A DNA stretch of 64,000 bases, from contig NZ_AP022321.1 in NCBI RefSeq assembly GCF_013393365.1, positions 85,001 to 149,000 of the forward strand, written 5' to 3'. How positions within the stretch are numbered: the first letter of the stretch is position 1; each line of letters opens with the position of its first letter. This DNA comes from Veillonella nakazawae. Lineage in GTDB: Bacteria; Bacillota; Negativicutes; Veillonellales; Veillonellaceae. The notes below the pieces were generated by a model, which worked only from the letters and a program-made list of their open reading frames with translations, ran no database searches and was not told where the DNA came from. A program made the position numbers and the translations under genes. Below are positions 41,956-50,358 of this stretch, in pieces.

Positions 41956-42033
41956 CTACTTAACTAGTGCAATGATAGTGACTACTGATAACAGAACTAT
42001 GATAATTACATAGGTAACTTCATGATTTGTCAT
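41956..42033 (-). CDS. 25-residue hydrophobic peptide, possible type I toxin
   Basis: The peptide is MTNHEVTYVIIIVLLSVV followed by TIIALVK: a short charged head and one membrane helix ending in lysine, as in Fst/TxpA or putative holin-like toxins of Firmicutes. It is preceded by a near-perfect ribosome site, GAGGAGGTGAT, which would be unlikely by chance before so short a frame. The leader at 42050-42087 (AGAGAGTCC...GTTAGGTTCATCT on the minus strand) resembles the 5' end of the facing RNA. I do not recognise the exact family. Confidence 0.62.
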   Translation of the reverse strand: MTNHEVTYVIIIVLLSVVTIIALVK

Positions 42034-42172
42034 AGTATCACCTCCTCGCGGAGATGAACCTAACTCACGTCAACGGACTCTCTTCGTAATAAGTATAGCA
42101 AAATACTTTTTACACAAATAGCGATATACAGTCCTCTTTGTTGTGGTTGATATTAAAAATAATGGAGCTTTT

Positions 42173-42580
42173 ATGAACGCAGATAATTACAAGATTTCAA
42201 CGTTGCCATATATAGAAAATGCTAGCAATGAGATAATGGAAAAGTACAATATAAAAGCACAATATGAAACGGAACCACCTCATGGAGATGCTATATATTC
42301 TATTTCTATAAAGGGGAAAGTATTACCGTTTTGGATTTATGGTAGGGACGTTACTTTCATAGGTAATAGTATGGTTATGGTCGAGTCTGTAAGATGCAAA
42401 ACCTGGGATCCCATTGAAACCATTATTATTGATTTAGAGAATGAAGTGTATGCTAGTTTAAAGGAATGGTATACAGATATTTCATTTGTTAATAATCGAA
42501 TAGAGTTTTCCAATCAAGTGGTAAAAATGGATAAACGAATTTTAAATAATTTTGAGAATTTAGAGTGGATAAGCTTTTAA
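42173..42580 (+). CDS. Protein of unknown function
   Basis: A 135-residue soluble, mildly acidic protein without signal or membrane segment. Visible features are KYNIKAQYETEPPHGDAIY, a compact beta-rich middle (IKGKVLPFWIYGRDVTFI), and a C-terminal helix. Its size, low GC and position in an accessory stretch are like immunity-type proteins, but there is no motif to prove this. GGAGC precedes the ATG at 42173. It is followed by a terminator. Confidence 0.65.
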   Translation: MNADNYKISTLPYIENASNEIMEKYNIKAQYETEPPHGDAIYSISIKGKVLPFWIYGRDVTFIGNSMVMVESVRCKTWDPIETIIIDLENEVYASLKEWYTDISFVNNRIEFSNQVVKMDKRILNNFENLEWISF

Positions 42581-42676
42581 GAGTGATTGCGTAGAGGATT
42601 TATTGACTACACTATAGTGAAGTGTTATTCTATATATGACAAGGGATGTCAATATGTGACATAGTCTCATATGAAC

Positions 42677-42712
42677 GAAAAAATAGCAGGGTGGCAGCCC
42701 TGCTATTTTTAT
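42677..42712. terminator. Terminator left of the IS element
   Basis: AAATAGCAGGG and CCCTGCTATTT pair around TGGCAG with A and T runs on the two sides. Confidence 0.85.
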
Positions 42713-42828
42713 TGTGCTAGTTACTAACGAGAATGGGGTTATAGGACAAAACGTGTTGGTTTTATAGGCGATGGAGCCAGTAAATTACTGGCTCCATCGC
42801 TATTTTAAGTTCTTTTGATAAACTTAGA

Positions 42829-42849
42829 GGGTGGACAAAATGTGTTGGT
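42829..42849. repeat. Internal IS-end motif
   Basis: GGGTGGACAAAATGTGTTGG is about 94 nt inside the outer left end. It may be the real IS end with 42735-42828 a leftover of another insertion. Confidence 0.55.
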
Positions 42850-42934
42850 AAAAAGTCCCAAAATCCTTGATTTTACTGGCTTCAATAAGGTTATATCTTC
42901 TTAGAAAATCGTGTTCTAAGTGGAGGGAATAATC

Positions 42935-44056
42935 ATGCTGGTAAGATGTATAAATTGTGGATTTTCTTGTCAAAAATATGGGAAAACTAAAGCTGGATCA
43001 CAACGATGGCATTGTAAGCAGTGTAACATCACCTTTACACAAACTATTGATAATACTACTAAATGTTTTCATCGATTTCTAAATTGGTTATTTAGTAAAG
43101 AAACATAACAGGACATGCCTGGGCAGGGCCGTACATTTCGTAGACAGATAGCTGATTTCTGGCAAATATGGCCTATGCCGCCCAAAATTGAAACCTCGAG
43201 AGATGTGGTATTCGTTGATGGTATTTACTTAGCTAAAAAAGCTTGTATTTTGATCTGTTATGATGGTGAATATGTATTAGGGTGGTATTTATGTAGGTCA
43301 GAACAGTCTCGCTCATGGCAAGCTCTTATGCAGCGAATAGCGACCCCCATTGTGGTCGTTTCTGATGGTGGACCTGGTCTTAGAAAAGCATTAAAAAAAG
43401 TTTGGCGTACCGCCAAGCTTCAACGTTGTATTGTTCATGCCGTATGGCAAGTACATCGTTACACTACTAGGCGGCCTAAGACATTAGCAGGCATTATGTT
43501 AAAAGATTTAGCAAGCGATTTATATAACGTAAAAACACAGGAAGATGCAAAAATATGGATTCAACGATTATTTAATTGGAGGGTGACTTTTAAAGAGTTT
43601 CTAAATGAAATGACACGTGATAGTAATGATAATTTAAGAGCTACGCATGAACGATTACTAAAAGCCTATAACTCTCTAGTGGTATTAATTAATACAGAGA
43701 CAATGTTTCGATATTTAGATGAAACATTGGTGTTGGATAAAGAATGTCCGAGGACTAATAACCCTATTGAAGGCGGAGTAAACGCACAACTCAGACGTTT
43801 ATTGCGTTACCATCGAGGAATGTCTGTAGAAAAACGTATAAAAGCGGTCTTTTGGTGGTGTTATTTACACTCACCAAGACCGCTTTCTGCAAAAGAAATA
43901 CTTAAGGTAATGCCAACTGATGCAAGTATTTCTACAATATATAGTTCTATGAATGAAAGAGCCCAACTTCAAGGCATAATTCCAACTTGGGGGGATGCCA
44001 TTTCTTGGGGTGATTTGCATAACTATGACAAATTATCTTTCAATGATTGGGATTAA
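42935..44056 (+). pseudogene. IS1249-family transposase interrupted by an in-frame stop
   Basis: Two pieces lie in the same frame: 42935-43108 (57 residues, a zinc ribbon CINCGFSCQKYGKTKAGSQR, then CKQC) and 43115-44056 (MULE/DDE-type catalytic domain: VVFVDGIYLAKKACILI, VVVSDGGPGLRKALKK, then CIVHAVWQVHRYTT and TNNPIEGGVNAQLRRLLRYHRG). Only a TAA at 43106 and two codons separate them. In relatives the region reads continuously into xxDMPGxGRTFRR, so a single change such as CAA to TAA explains it. The catalytic part could still be translated from the ATG at 43115, but without its DNA-binding head. Confidence 0.88.
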
Positions 44057-44222
44057 AGTACCAACACGTTTTGTCCTATAACCCTTTTATCGTCTAGTTG
44101 CCAACCCATTTTCAGATGAGATATTAATAGGTCGAGGTATTACCTCTAGAATTAATATATTCCCTCGTGCTATATTACATATGAGTAGTATTTTTACGTT
44201 CATATGTATAAGGAGATACTAT

Positions 44223-45431
44223 ATGTTTAACTTTTATAGTGAGTTATTATTACGTTTACAGAAACAATTTGTATCCGAACATGAATCTGATTTCAAATCT
44301 ATTGAGGATTTGTTAGAAGCATTTATGACTCAATATAATCGTGGTGATTTTAATAATACGATAGAAATGAAATTACGTGATTTATATGAGGCTGCAGAAG
44401 AGGCTGATACGAATGAGAAATCAAGGAAGTTATACAATGAAATCCTTGCATTATGTCCTGATGAAGTAGATGCTAAACGAGAACTCATAGCCCTTGAGTT
44501 ACATCCAAGCTTTCAAATTTATCAGTTGAAGCAGCTAGTAGAATCGTTGAAAAAACCAAAGAAAATAGATTGGAATATAATAGAGACGCGTCCTTATATG
44601 CGTTGCCTCATCGACATGGGGATGATATATTTAGAATATAATATGTATAATGATGCGATTGCCTGCTTTACGCCAGTTTTTCACGGAGACAAGCAAGATC
44701 ATTCAGGATTTCTTGTGTATATGATGGTTGCTTGTTGTGGCGCTGCCAACTGGGATCGCGGCCGCAAGGTATATCAGCGATATCTTGCATGTTGCGATGA
44801 TATACAAAATGCATTTAATCAGGCTCCGGATATCATGTTGCCTATGCATATGCTGTATATTCTATTGGCTTTGGAGTGTGGTGAAAGCAAGATAGCCCAT
44901 GATGTATTAGCAGATCTTGTTGATGAATATGAAGATATTGATTGGTTATTACAAGATGCAACGCGCTGGAACGATTTTGTAGAAGATCATTTAGAGGCTA
45001 TTATGTATATGGTAGACCAAGTGAGCAACATAGATTCTGACCCACGAGAATTAATAAGCTTATATACTGCTATCTCATTTTTACCAACTCAATTAGTGGA
45101 TTTTGAAAGTCCATTATGGCAGACTCTATATGATGCGTATGAACGTGTTACCGGTCGAACTGTTATAAATCGGTACTCTAATGATAGTTATATGGGAAAA
45201 CGCGAGTCCGCTCATATGAGCCCCGTAGAGGTTGCTAAAGGTGGGGCTTTGCGAGGAAATCCGGTATATGACAATATACGGTTCGGTGCACAAATTACAC
45301 TTTCACAAGCCGGCCTATACACAGTAGATGATTTTAAAACAATTACTAAACAAGAAGTATTGATGCTACCAGGCATTGGTAAAAAAACAGTGGAACAACT
45401 AGAGCATAATGGTGTTATATTTAAAGCCTAA
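44223..45431 (+). CDS. TPR-like protein with C-terminal helix-hairpin-helix domain
   Basis: A 402-residue cytoplasmic protein. The first about 300 residues are helical with TPR-like character (KSRKLYNEILALCPDEVDAK, DMGMIYLEYNMYNDAIACF). The last about 70 residues, starting at MSPVEVAKGG, resemble the RNA polymerase alpha C-terminal domain: FGAQITLSQAGLYTVDDFKT and a helix-hairpin-helix LPGIGKKTVEQLEHNGV. A protein/nucleic-acid binding role is plausible but unproven. AAGGAGAT precedes the ATG at 44223. It is bracketed by IS-end motifs (44084 and 45582). Confidence 0.75.
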   Translation: MFNFYSELLLRLQKQFVSEHESDFKSIEDLLEAFMTQYNRGDFNNTIEMKLRDLYEAAEEADTNEKSRKLYNEILALCPDEVDAKRELIALELHPSFQIYQLKQLVESLKKPKKIDWNIIETRPYMRCLIDMGMIYLEYNMYNDAIACFTPVFHGDKQDHSGFLVYMMVACCGAANWDRGRKVYQRYLACCDDIQNAFNQAPDIMLPMHMLYILLALECGESKIAHDVLADLVDEYEDIDWLLQDATRWNDFVEDHLEAIMYMVDQVSNIDSDPRELISLYTAISFLPTQLVDFESPLWQTLYDAYERVTGRTVINRYSNDSYMGKRESAHMSPVEVAKGGALRGNPVYDNIRFGAQITLSQAGLYTVDDFKTITKQEVLMLPGIGKKTVEQLEHNGVIFKA

Positions 45432-45498
45432 GATGTGACTTGAATTTAATAGCGATCCTAGGATAACGAAGGGCTATTTATCTTTTTCATAATTAATA

Positions 45499-45542
45499 TA
45501 ATCCCTTTGATGAGTATCTTGGTACTGATCAAGGGGATTTTA
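45499..45542 (+). terminator. Terminator after the TPR-like gene
   Basis: ATAATCCCTTTGAT and ATCAAGGGGATTTT pair around 16 nt; the following T-run is short. Confidence 0.65.
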
Positions 45543-45557
45543 AATTACTACAGGGTT

Positions 45558-45582
45558 GTACTAATTTTTGTCCTATAACCCC
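45558..45582. repeat. Solitary IS-end motif next to a decayed RNA locus
   Basis: TACTAATTTTTGTCCTATAA then CCCC matches the right end of the IS1249-like element (TTTTGTCCTATAACCC) in the same orientation, but no transposase lies between it and 44084. It is probably a relic of an earlier or larger insertion. Confidence 0.6.
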
Positions 45583-45597
45583 ATTATTACGCTAATG

Positions 45598-45656
45598 TTA
45601 GAGCGTTGGGCTAGTTGCTAAATAAAAGAGCTAGAAAAGCGTCTAACCACTTGCAA
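45598..45656 (+). ncRNA. Possible remnant of a second antitoxin-like RNA
   Basis: GTTAGAGCGTTGGGCTAG and CTAGAAAAGCGTCTAAC can fold into one long imperfect hairpin. The left arm resembles the RNA at 41842-41877 (TTAGGGCGTTAGGCTCATCT). Sequence before it is interrupted by the IS-end motif, so no promoter is left. Decayed copy inferred from similarity by eye. Confidence 0.35.
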
Positions 45657-45733
45657 ATGTAGTAGGCGAATATATTTACCATGACGGCTAGCCAAAACAA
45701 ATAAAATAGCTGCCACAAATACGAAATAGACAT
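45611..45733 (-). CDS. 40-residue membrane peptide, possible decayed type I toxin
   Basis: The frame reads MSISYLWQLFYLFWLAVMVN, then IFAYYICKWLDAFLALLFSN. A membrane helix followed by YYICKWLD is a pattern I associate with tiny membrane peptides of Firmicutes, but the family is not identified for certain. There is no Shine-Dalgarno before the start. It lies opposite the structured remnant at 45598-45656, the same arrangement as the locus at 41823-42087. Confidence 0.4.
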   Translation of the reverse strand: MSISYLWQLFYLFWLAVMVNIFAYYICKWLDAFLALLFSN

Positions 45734-45798
45734 CGTAATTTATGACAGCTATTTGGCAGTACATGGTCGATCTTATAGTGTAATTATTTAGTTATATT

Positions 45799-46314
45799 CT
45801 ATTTTTTAAAAGCCTCACCGATGGAATAAATTCCGTCAAATAAGAAACCGAAAGCGATAAAGTAGATAAATACCTCACCGGAAGCAATCGGCTTGAATAT
45901 GAGTAATAGGCCTAATAGTAAAAGAATTAGTGCAAGCCATTTTGCATTACGTCCCATGAGTGATACCATGCTGTCGGACTTTCTTGATTTAATGAAAATA
46001 AAGATGGCTTCAATTACCATCCAGATGCCGATTGTGCTTGGGAGTACTAATGGTAGGAATGCAAATCCGCCGGATATTAAATAGATACCGAATAGAGCAT
46101 TGATAATGCCGCTGATAAGATACCAGCCGCTACGTAATTCAGACGATAACGTAAAATAATTTATAATAGAGCTGACCGCACTGACGAAGAAGATAATAGA
46201 AAAAAGCCAGGCAAAAGCTATGAGATTAATAACGGGATTTAAGAGTAAGAATATCCCCAGGATAATGCTTACAATACCCGATAAAATAAAGAAGAATTTG
46301 CTTGAACCACTCAT
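45799..46314 (-). CDS. HdeD/DUF308 family membrane protein
   Basis: A 171-residue protein with six membrane helices in pairs (FFFILSGIVSIILGIFLLLN, LISGIINALFGIYLISGGFAF, LALILLLLGLLLIFKPI) as in HdeD, an acid-resistance membrane protein of E. coli; most Firmicute members are uncharacterised. The start at 46314 is preceded by GGAGGAATTATT. It is monocistronic, divergent from the leucine operon. Confidence 0.85.
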   Translation of the reverse strand: MSGSSKFFFILSGIVSIILGIFLLLNPVINLIAFAWLFSIIFFVSAVSSIINYFTLSSELRSGWYLISGIINALFGIYLISGGFAFLPLVLPSTIGIWMVIEAIFIFIKSRKSDSMVSLMGRNAKWLALILLLLGLLLIFKPIASGEVFIYFIAFGFLFDGIYSIGEAFKK

Positions 46315-46425
46315 AATAATTCCTCCAATCATTGGTACTGCTTATTTACAGTGTACGTGAGATCATGGGGATGTCAAATTGTAACGATAAAACTGTGTTT
46401 TCACAAAACTCACATGTCCATCCTG

Positions 46426-46455
46426 TTGACACAGTTCTATAGAATACCGTATAAT
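46426..46455 (+). promoter_or_regulatory. Promoter of the leucine operon
   Basis: Consensus TTGACA (46426-46431) and TATAAT (46450-46455) with an 18-nt spacer. Transcription should begin near 46462, at the left edge of the T-box leader. Confidence 0.85.
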
Positions 46456-46461
46456 ACCTTT

Positions 46462-46706
46462 ATATCTTAAATACGAGCTATGAATGGGTATAAAGGTTTA
46501 CAGATCCTGCTTTCAGAGAGTTGCCGGTTGGTGCGAGGCAATAGAGGTTGTACGCTGACACTCTCCCGTGAGCTTTGGTGGCGAATGCAGCAGTAGTCAT
46601 CGACGGTGGTTCCGTTATACCCGCAACGAGTCCCAATTAGGGTGGTACCGTGTTATGAATATAACGCCCCTTTGAGCAACGACAGTTGTTCTGAGGGGCT
46701 TTTTTT
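46462..46706 (+). promoter_or_regulatory. T-box riboswitch leader, probably leucine-specific
   Basis: The leader carries the T-box motif AGGGTGGTACCGTG (46639-46652), which pairs with the tRNA acceptor end, and the Stem I elements AGAGAGTTGCCGGTTGGTGC and GAGGC. In the position equivalent to the specifier of B. subtilis glyQS (triplet before the GAGC strand) there is CTC at 46561-46563, a leucine codon. Uncharged tRNA-Leu would stabilise the antiterminator and open leuACDB. The specifier assignment is by analogy. Confidence 0.9.
46665..46706 (+). terminator. T-box terminator hairpin
   Basis: GCCCCT and AGGGGC with inner GAGCAAC and GTTGTTC pair around GACA, followed by seven T. It is the alternative to the T-box antiterminator. 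Confidence 0.9.
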
Positions 46707-46854
46707 ATTGTAAAAGTCTAGTAAAATTACTGATTTGATGTATCTACGTTGGCTTCAGCCGAAATAGCGTTGAAATCGGCGATTTTACTAAACTTTCACA
46801 ATAGATAGATATAATACAGCGTTATGTTTTATTAGTATAGAAAAGGTGAAGATT

Positions 46855-48393
46855 ATGGATCAAAATCGCGTATATTTCTTCGATACAACCCTTCGTGATG
46901 GGGAACAAACACCAGGTGTATCTTTACAAACCCCTGAAAAAATTGAAATTGCGAAAGGCCTAGTACGCCTCGGCATCGACGTAATCGAGGCTGGTTTCCC
47001 AGCAGCATCCCCTGGAGATTTTGAAGCAGTACAAACGATTGCACGCGAAGTAAAAGGTGCAACAATTTGTGCATTGGCACGTGCTAATGAAAAGGACGTA
47101 CAAAAAGCGATTGATGCATTGAAAGATGCGGAACGTAGCCGTTTGCATGTATTCATTGCTATTTCCGAACTTCATATGGAATATAAATTAAAAATGACTC
47201 GCCAAGAGGTATTGGATAAGGTTAAATCCGTATTGGCATATGCAAAAGGTAAGGTTGATGAAATCGAGTTCTCTGGTGAAGATGCGGCACGCTCTGATTT
47301 AGATTTCGCATGCCAAGTATTTGGTGTTGCTATTGCTGGTGGTGCAACAATTATTAATGTACCAGACACAGTAGGTTACATGAACCCTAATGAGTTCGGT
47401 GATAAAATCCGCTATATTAAAGAACATACACCGGGCATTGAAAATGCAATTATCTCCGTTCACTGTCATGATGACTTAGGTCTTGCTAATGCAAATACGT
47501 TAGCTGCTATTAAAGCAGGTGCACGCCAAGTAGAAGGCACAATTAATGGCCTAGGCGAACGGGCTGGTAACGTAGCGATTGAAGAAGTTGTAATGGCTCT
47601 TAAAACACGCCATGATTACTTCGGCGACCTTCAAGTGAACATTGATACAAAACAATTTACGAAAGTTTCTAAACTTGTGAGTCGTTTGACAGGTGTCGTA
47701 GTTCCTCCAAATAAACCAATCGTTGGCTCTAACGCTTTTGCTCATGAGTCTGGTATTCACCAACATGGTATGATGAGCAACCCTGAAACGTATGAAATCA
47801 TGACTCCTGAGTCCGTAGGGGCTGAAAAAACAGACCTCGTATTGGGTAAACATTCTGGCCGTCATGCCTTTGCAGATCATTTGGCAAAACTTGGTTTCCA
47901 ATCTTTCACAGAAGAGAAAATCAACGACCTCTTCGCTAAATTTAAAGAATTGGCGGACCGTAAAAAACAAGTATACGATGATGACATTATCGCTCTTGTA
48001 GTAGATAACTTACATCACAAAAAAGCATTCGAGCTTGTGGCTCAATACTACAAATTAGGTGAAAAAGGCTACGCATATGCTGACGTTCGCCTCATGACCC
48101 CAGAAGGGGAGAAAGCAGATGCTGCCGTAGGTGACGGTCCAGTAGACGCATCCCTTAAAGCCGTTGAACGTGTGGTTGGCTTGCCAATTAGCTTAAAAGA
48201 TTACCAAATCCGTGCCATCACAGCCGGTAAAGATGCCCTTGGGGAAGCAACCCTTAAGGTTGAATACAACGGTCGCTTATACCATGGTCGTGGTATTAGC
48301 ACCGATATCGTTAAATCAAGTGTGAACGCATATATTAATGCAGTTAACTCAGTATTCCTAGCTATGGAGCTAGAACAACAGGAGGAAGAATAA
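46855..48393 (+). CDS. leuA: 2-isopropylmalate synthase
   Basis: A 512-residue enzyme that condenses acetyl-CoA with 2-oxoisovalerate, first committed step of leucine synthesis. Family features: [19 protein letters not shown] at the N-terminus, [17 protein letters not shown] with the metal-binding histidines, [28 protein letters not shown], and the C-terminal regulatory domain that binds leucine. The ATG at 46855 has AAAGGTGA; a GTG 9 nt upstream is an alternative. It is the first gene after the T-box and is separated from leuC by one base. Confidence 0.96.
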   Translation: MDQNRVYFFDTTLRDGEQTPGVSLQTPEKIEIAKGLVRLGIDVIEAGFPAASPGDFEAVQTIAREVKGATICALARANEKDVQKAIDALKDAERSRLHVFIAISELHMEYKLKMTRQEVLDKVKSVLAYAKGKVDEIEFSGEDAARSDLDFACQVFGVAIAGGATIINVPDTVGYMNPNEFGDKIRYIKEHTPGIENAIISVHCHDDLGLANANTLAAIKAGARQVEGTINGLGERAGNVAIEEVVMALKTRHDYFGDLQVNIDTKQFTKVSKLVSRLTGVVVPPNKPIVGSNAFAHESGIHQHGMMSNPETYEIMTPESVGAEKTDLVLGKHSGRHAFADHLAKLGFQSFTEEKINDLFAKFKELADRKKQVYDDDIIALVVDNLHHKKAFELVAQYYKLGEKGYAYADVRLMTPEGEKADAAVGDGPVDASLKAVERVVGLPISLKDYQIRAITAGKDALGEATLKVEYNGRLYHGRGISTDIVKSSVNAYINAVNSVFLAMELEQQEEE

Positions 48394-48394
48394 T

Positions 48395-49654
48395 ATGGGT
48401 ATGACCATTACTGAAAAGAATATGGCTCGCCACGCGGGTCTTGATGTTGTAAAACCAGGCCAAATCATCGAATGTCATTTGGATGCTGTTTTGATGAACG
48501 ACATCACATTCCCACCAGCGCGTAAAGAGTTCTTAAAAATCGGCAAACCTGTATTTGACCGTCATAAAATCTACTTGGTGCCTGACCATTTCACACCAAA
48601 TAAAGATATTCAATCCGCTACACAAGCGAAAGTCATGCGCGATTTCGTACGCGAACATGGCATCACAAACTACTTTGAAGTTGGTAGAATGGGGATTGAG
48701 CACGTTATTTTGCCAGAAAAAGGTCTTATCGGTCCTGGGGAAATGATGATTGGTGCTGACTCCCACACTTGTACATATGGTGCGGTAAATGCATTCTCCA
48801 CAGGCGTAGGCTCTACTGATGCGGGCGTTGCTATGGCAGAAGGTAAAACTTGGTTCAAAGTACCTGAAACTATTAAGGTTGAGCTTATCGGCAAACCTAA
48901 CAAATGGGTAACTGGTAAAGACGTAATCCTTGATTTAATCGGTAAAATCGGCGTAGACGGCGCTCGTTACATGGCCCTTGAATTCGCTGGTGAAGGCATA
49001 CAACACATGACTATGGCTGACCGCCTTACAATCTGTAACATGGCTATCGAAGCTGGCGGTAAATGTGGCGTATTCCCATATGATGAAATTACTGAAGCAT
49101 ACATTAAAGGCCGCGTAAATCGTCCTGTAGAACCAATTAATCCAGACCCTGATGCAGTATATGCTCAAACAATTACCATTGACTTGTCCAAATTGCAACC
49201 CGTGGTAGCATTCCCTCATTTGCCATCCAACACACATTACATCAACGAGATCGACAAAGATATTAAAATCGACCAAGTTATCATCGGCTCCTGTACAAAT
49301 GGCCGTTACGAAGACTTGGTGGCAGCTGCAGAAATCTTCAAAGGTCGCAAAGTAGCTCCATTCGTTCGTTGTATCGTAATCCCTGGTTCCCAAGATGTAT
49401 ACGATCAAGCTATGAAAGATGGTTTATTGGACATCTTCATTCAAGCTGACTGCGCAGTGTCCACGCCAACATGTGGTCCTTGCCTAGGTGGTTACATGGG
49501 TATCATGGCTGAAGGGGAACGCACAGTTTCCACAACAAACCGTAACTTCCGTGGTCGTATGGGTCACGTTGATTCTGAAGTATATTTGGCAAGCCCTTAC
49601 GTGGCGGCAGCAAGTGCTGTATTAGGCCGCATTGCAGGCCCTGAGGAGGTTTAA
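48395..49654 (+). CDS. leuC: 3-isopropylmalate dehydratase large subunit
   Basis: A 419-residue aconitase-family protein that carries the 4Fe-4S cluster for isomerising 2- to 3-isopropylmalate. Cluster cysteines are in [12 protein letters not shown] and in the pair [13 protein letters not shown]; the [12 protein letters not shown] segment is also typical. Its length and the [19 protein letters not shown] pattern fit the LeuC type of bacteria and archaea with split subunits. leuD follows after 1 nt. Confidence 0.95.
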   Translation: MGMTITEKNMARHAGLDVVKPGQIIECHLDAVLMNDITFPPARKEFLKIGKPVFDRHKIYLVPDHFTPNKDIQSATQAKVMRDFVREHGITNYFEVGRMGIEHVILPEKGLIGPGEMMIGADSHTCTYGAVNAFSTGVGSTDAGVAMAEGKTWFKVPETIKVELIGKPNKWVTGKDVILDLIGKIGVDGARYMALEFAGEGIQHMTMADRLTICNMAIEAGGKCGVFPYDEITEAYIKGRVNRPVEPINPDPDAVYAQTITIDLSKLQPVVAFPHLPSNTHYINEIDKDIKIDQVIIGSCTNGRYEDLVAAAEIFKGRKVAPFVRCIVIPGSQDVYDQAMKDGLLDIFIQADCAVSTPTCGPCLGGYMGIMAEGERTVSTTNRNFRGRMGHVDSEVYLASPYVAAASAVLGRIAGPEEV

Positions 49655-49655
49655 T

Positions 49656-50147
49656 ATGGATTTTGAAAGCAAAAAAATCTGGCGCTACGGCGACGATGTA
49701 GATACAGACGTAATCATTCCGGCTCGTTACTTGGCGATTGCAGACTGGAACGAATTGGCTGAACATGCGATGGAGGACATTGATACTACTTTCGCTCCAA
49801 ATGTGAAAGCTGGTGAAATCATGGTAGCTGGCAAAAACTTTGGTTGTGGTTCCTCTCGTGAACACGCACCAGGCGTTATCAAAGCGAAAGGCGTGCCTGT
49901 TATCGTAGCACACTCCTTTGCACGTATCTTCTTCCGCAATGCTATCAACATCGGTTTACCAGTAGTGGAAATCGGTGAACAAGTTGATCGCATTGAAGCA
50001 GGCGATGCAATCGGCGTAGACTTGTCTAAAGGTATCGTGTACAACTTGACTAAAAACGAACAATACCAAGGGACTGAGTTGCCACAATTCATTCAAGATA
50101 TTGCGGCAGCTGGAGGTCTTGTGAACTTTGCGAAAAACCGCAAATAA
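49656..50147 (+). CDS. leuD: 3-isopropylmalate dehydratase small subunit
   Basis: A 163-residue swivel subunit: DVDTDVIIPARYL, then FGCGSSREHAPGVIKAKGVPVIVAHSFARIFFRNAINIGLP. The ATG at 49656 has TGAGGAGG; an upstream frame from 49632 is overlap with leuC. It forms the active isomerase with LeuC. Confidence 0.95.
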   Translation: MDFESKKIWRYGDDVDTDVIIPARYLAIADWNELAEHAMEDIDTTFAPNVKAGEIMVAGKNFGCGSSREHAPGVIKAKGVPVIVAHSFARIFFRNAINIGLPVVEIGEQVDRIEAGDAIGVDLSKGIVYNLTKNEQYQGTELPQFIQDIAAAGGLVNFAKNRK

Positions 50148-50262
50148 TACTACGTTGCCGATCCTCGGTGATGCGCTGCCGCTCCAGCTAGCTTAACGGT
50201 CTGCGGCATAGCCTTGACCTACTAAAGTCGCGTTAGCGCATGCACCTCGGATCTACGTATTT
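50146..50262. repeat. Imperfect inverted repeat between leuD and leuB
   Basis: AATACTACGT at the left faces ACGTATT at the right, and GATCCTCGGTGATGCGC faces GCGCATGCACCTCGGATC inside. The DNA is much richer in GC than its surroundings. There is no T-run, so transcription may continue into leuB. It may be a processing element or a palindromic mobile repeat. Confidence 0.6.
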
Positions 50263-50358
50263 ATCTTTTACGGTTTTGAGCAAAATTAAAATCCCTTTAG
50301 TTAGCAATATGTTGAATGATTTGTGGCTGAGGGAAATTACATATATTGGAGAGGTAAT

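Larger units (their letters stand above)
42735..44084 (+). mobile_element. IS1249-like insertion sequence (IS256-related), inactivated
   Basis: The right end ACCAACACGTTTTGTCCTAT (44060-44084, ending AACCC) is the inverse of GGTTATAGGACAAAACGTGT at 42736. A second left-end-like motif, GGGTGGACAAAATGTGTTGG, occurs at 42829, so the true left boundary could be 42735 or 42829. No matching target duplication is visible at either choice. A perfect 15-nt-arm hairpin (42768-42800) sits between the two left motifs. The element carries one transposase reading frame, broken by a stop. Confidence 0.75.
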
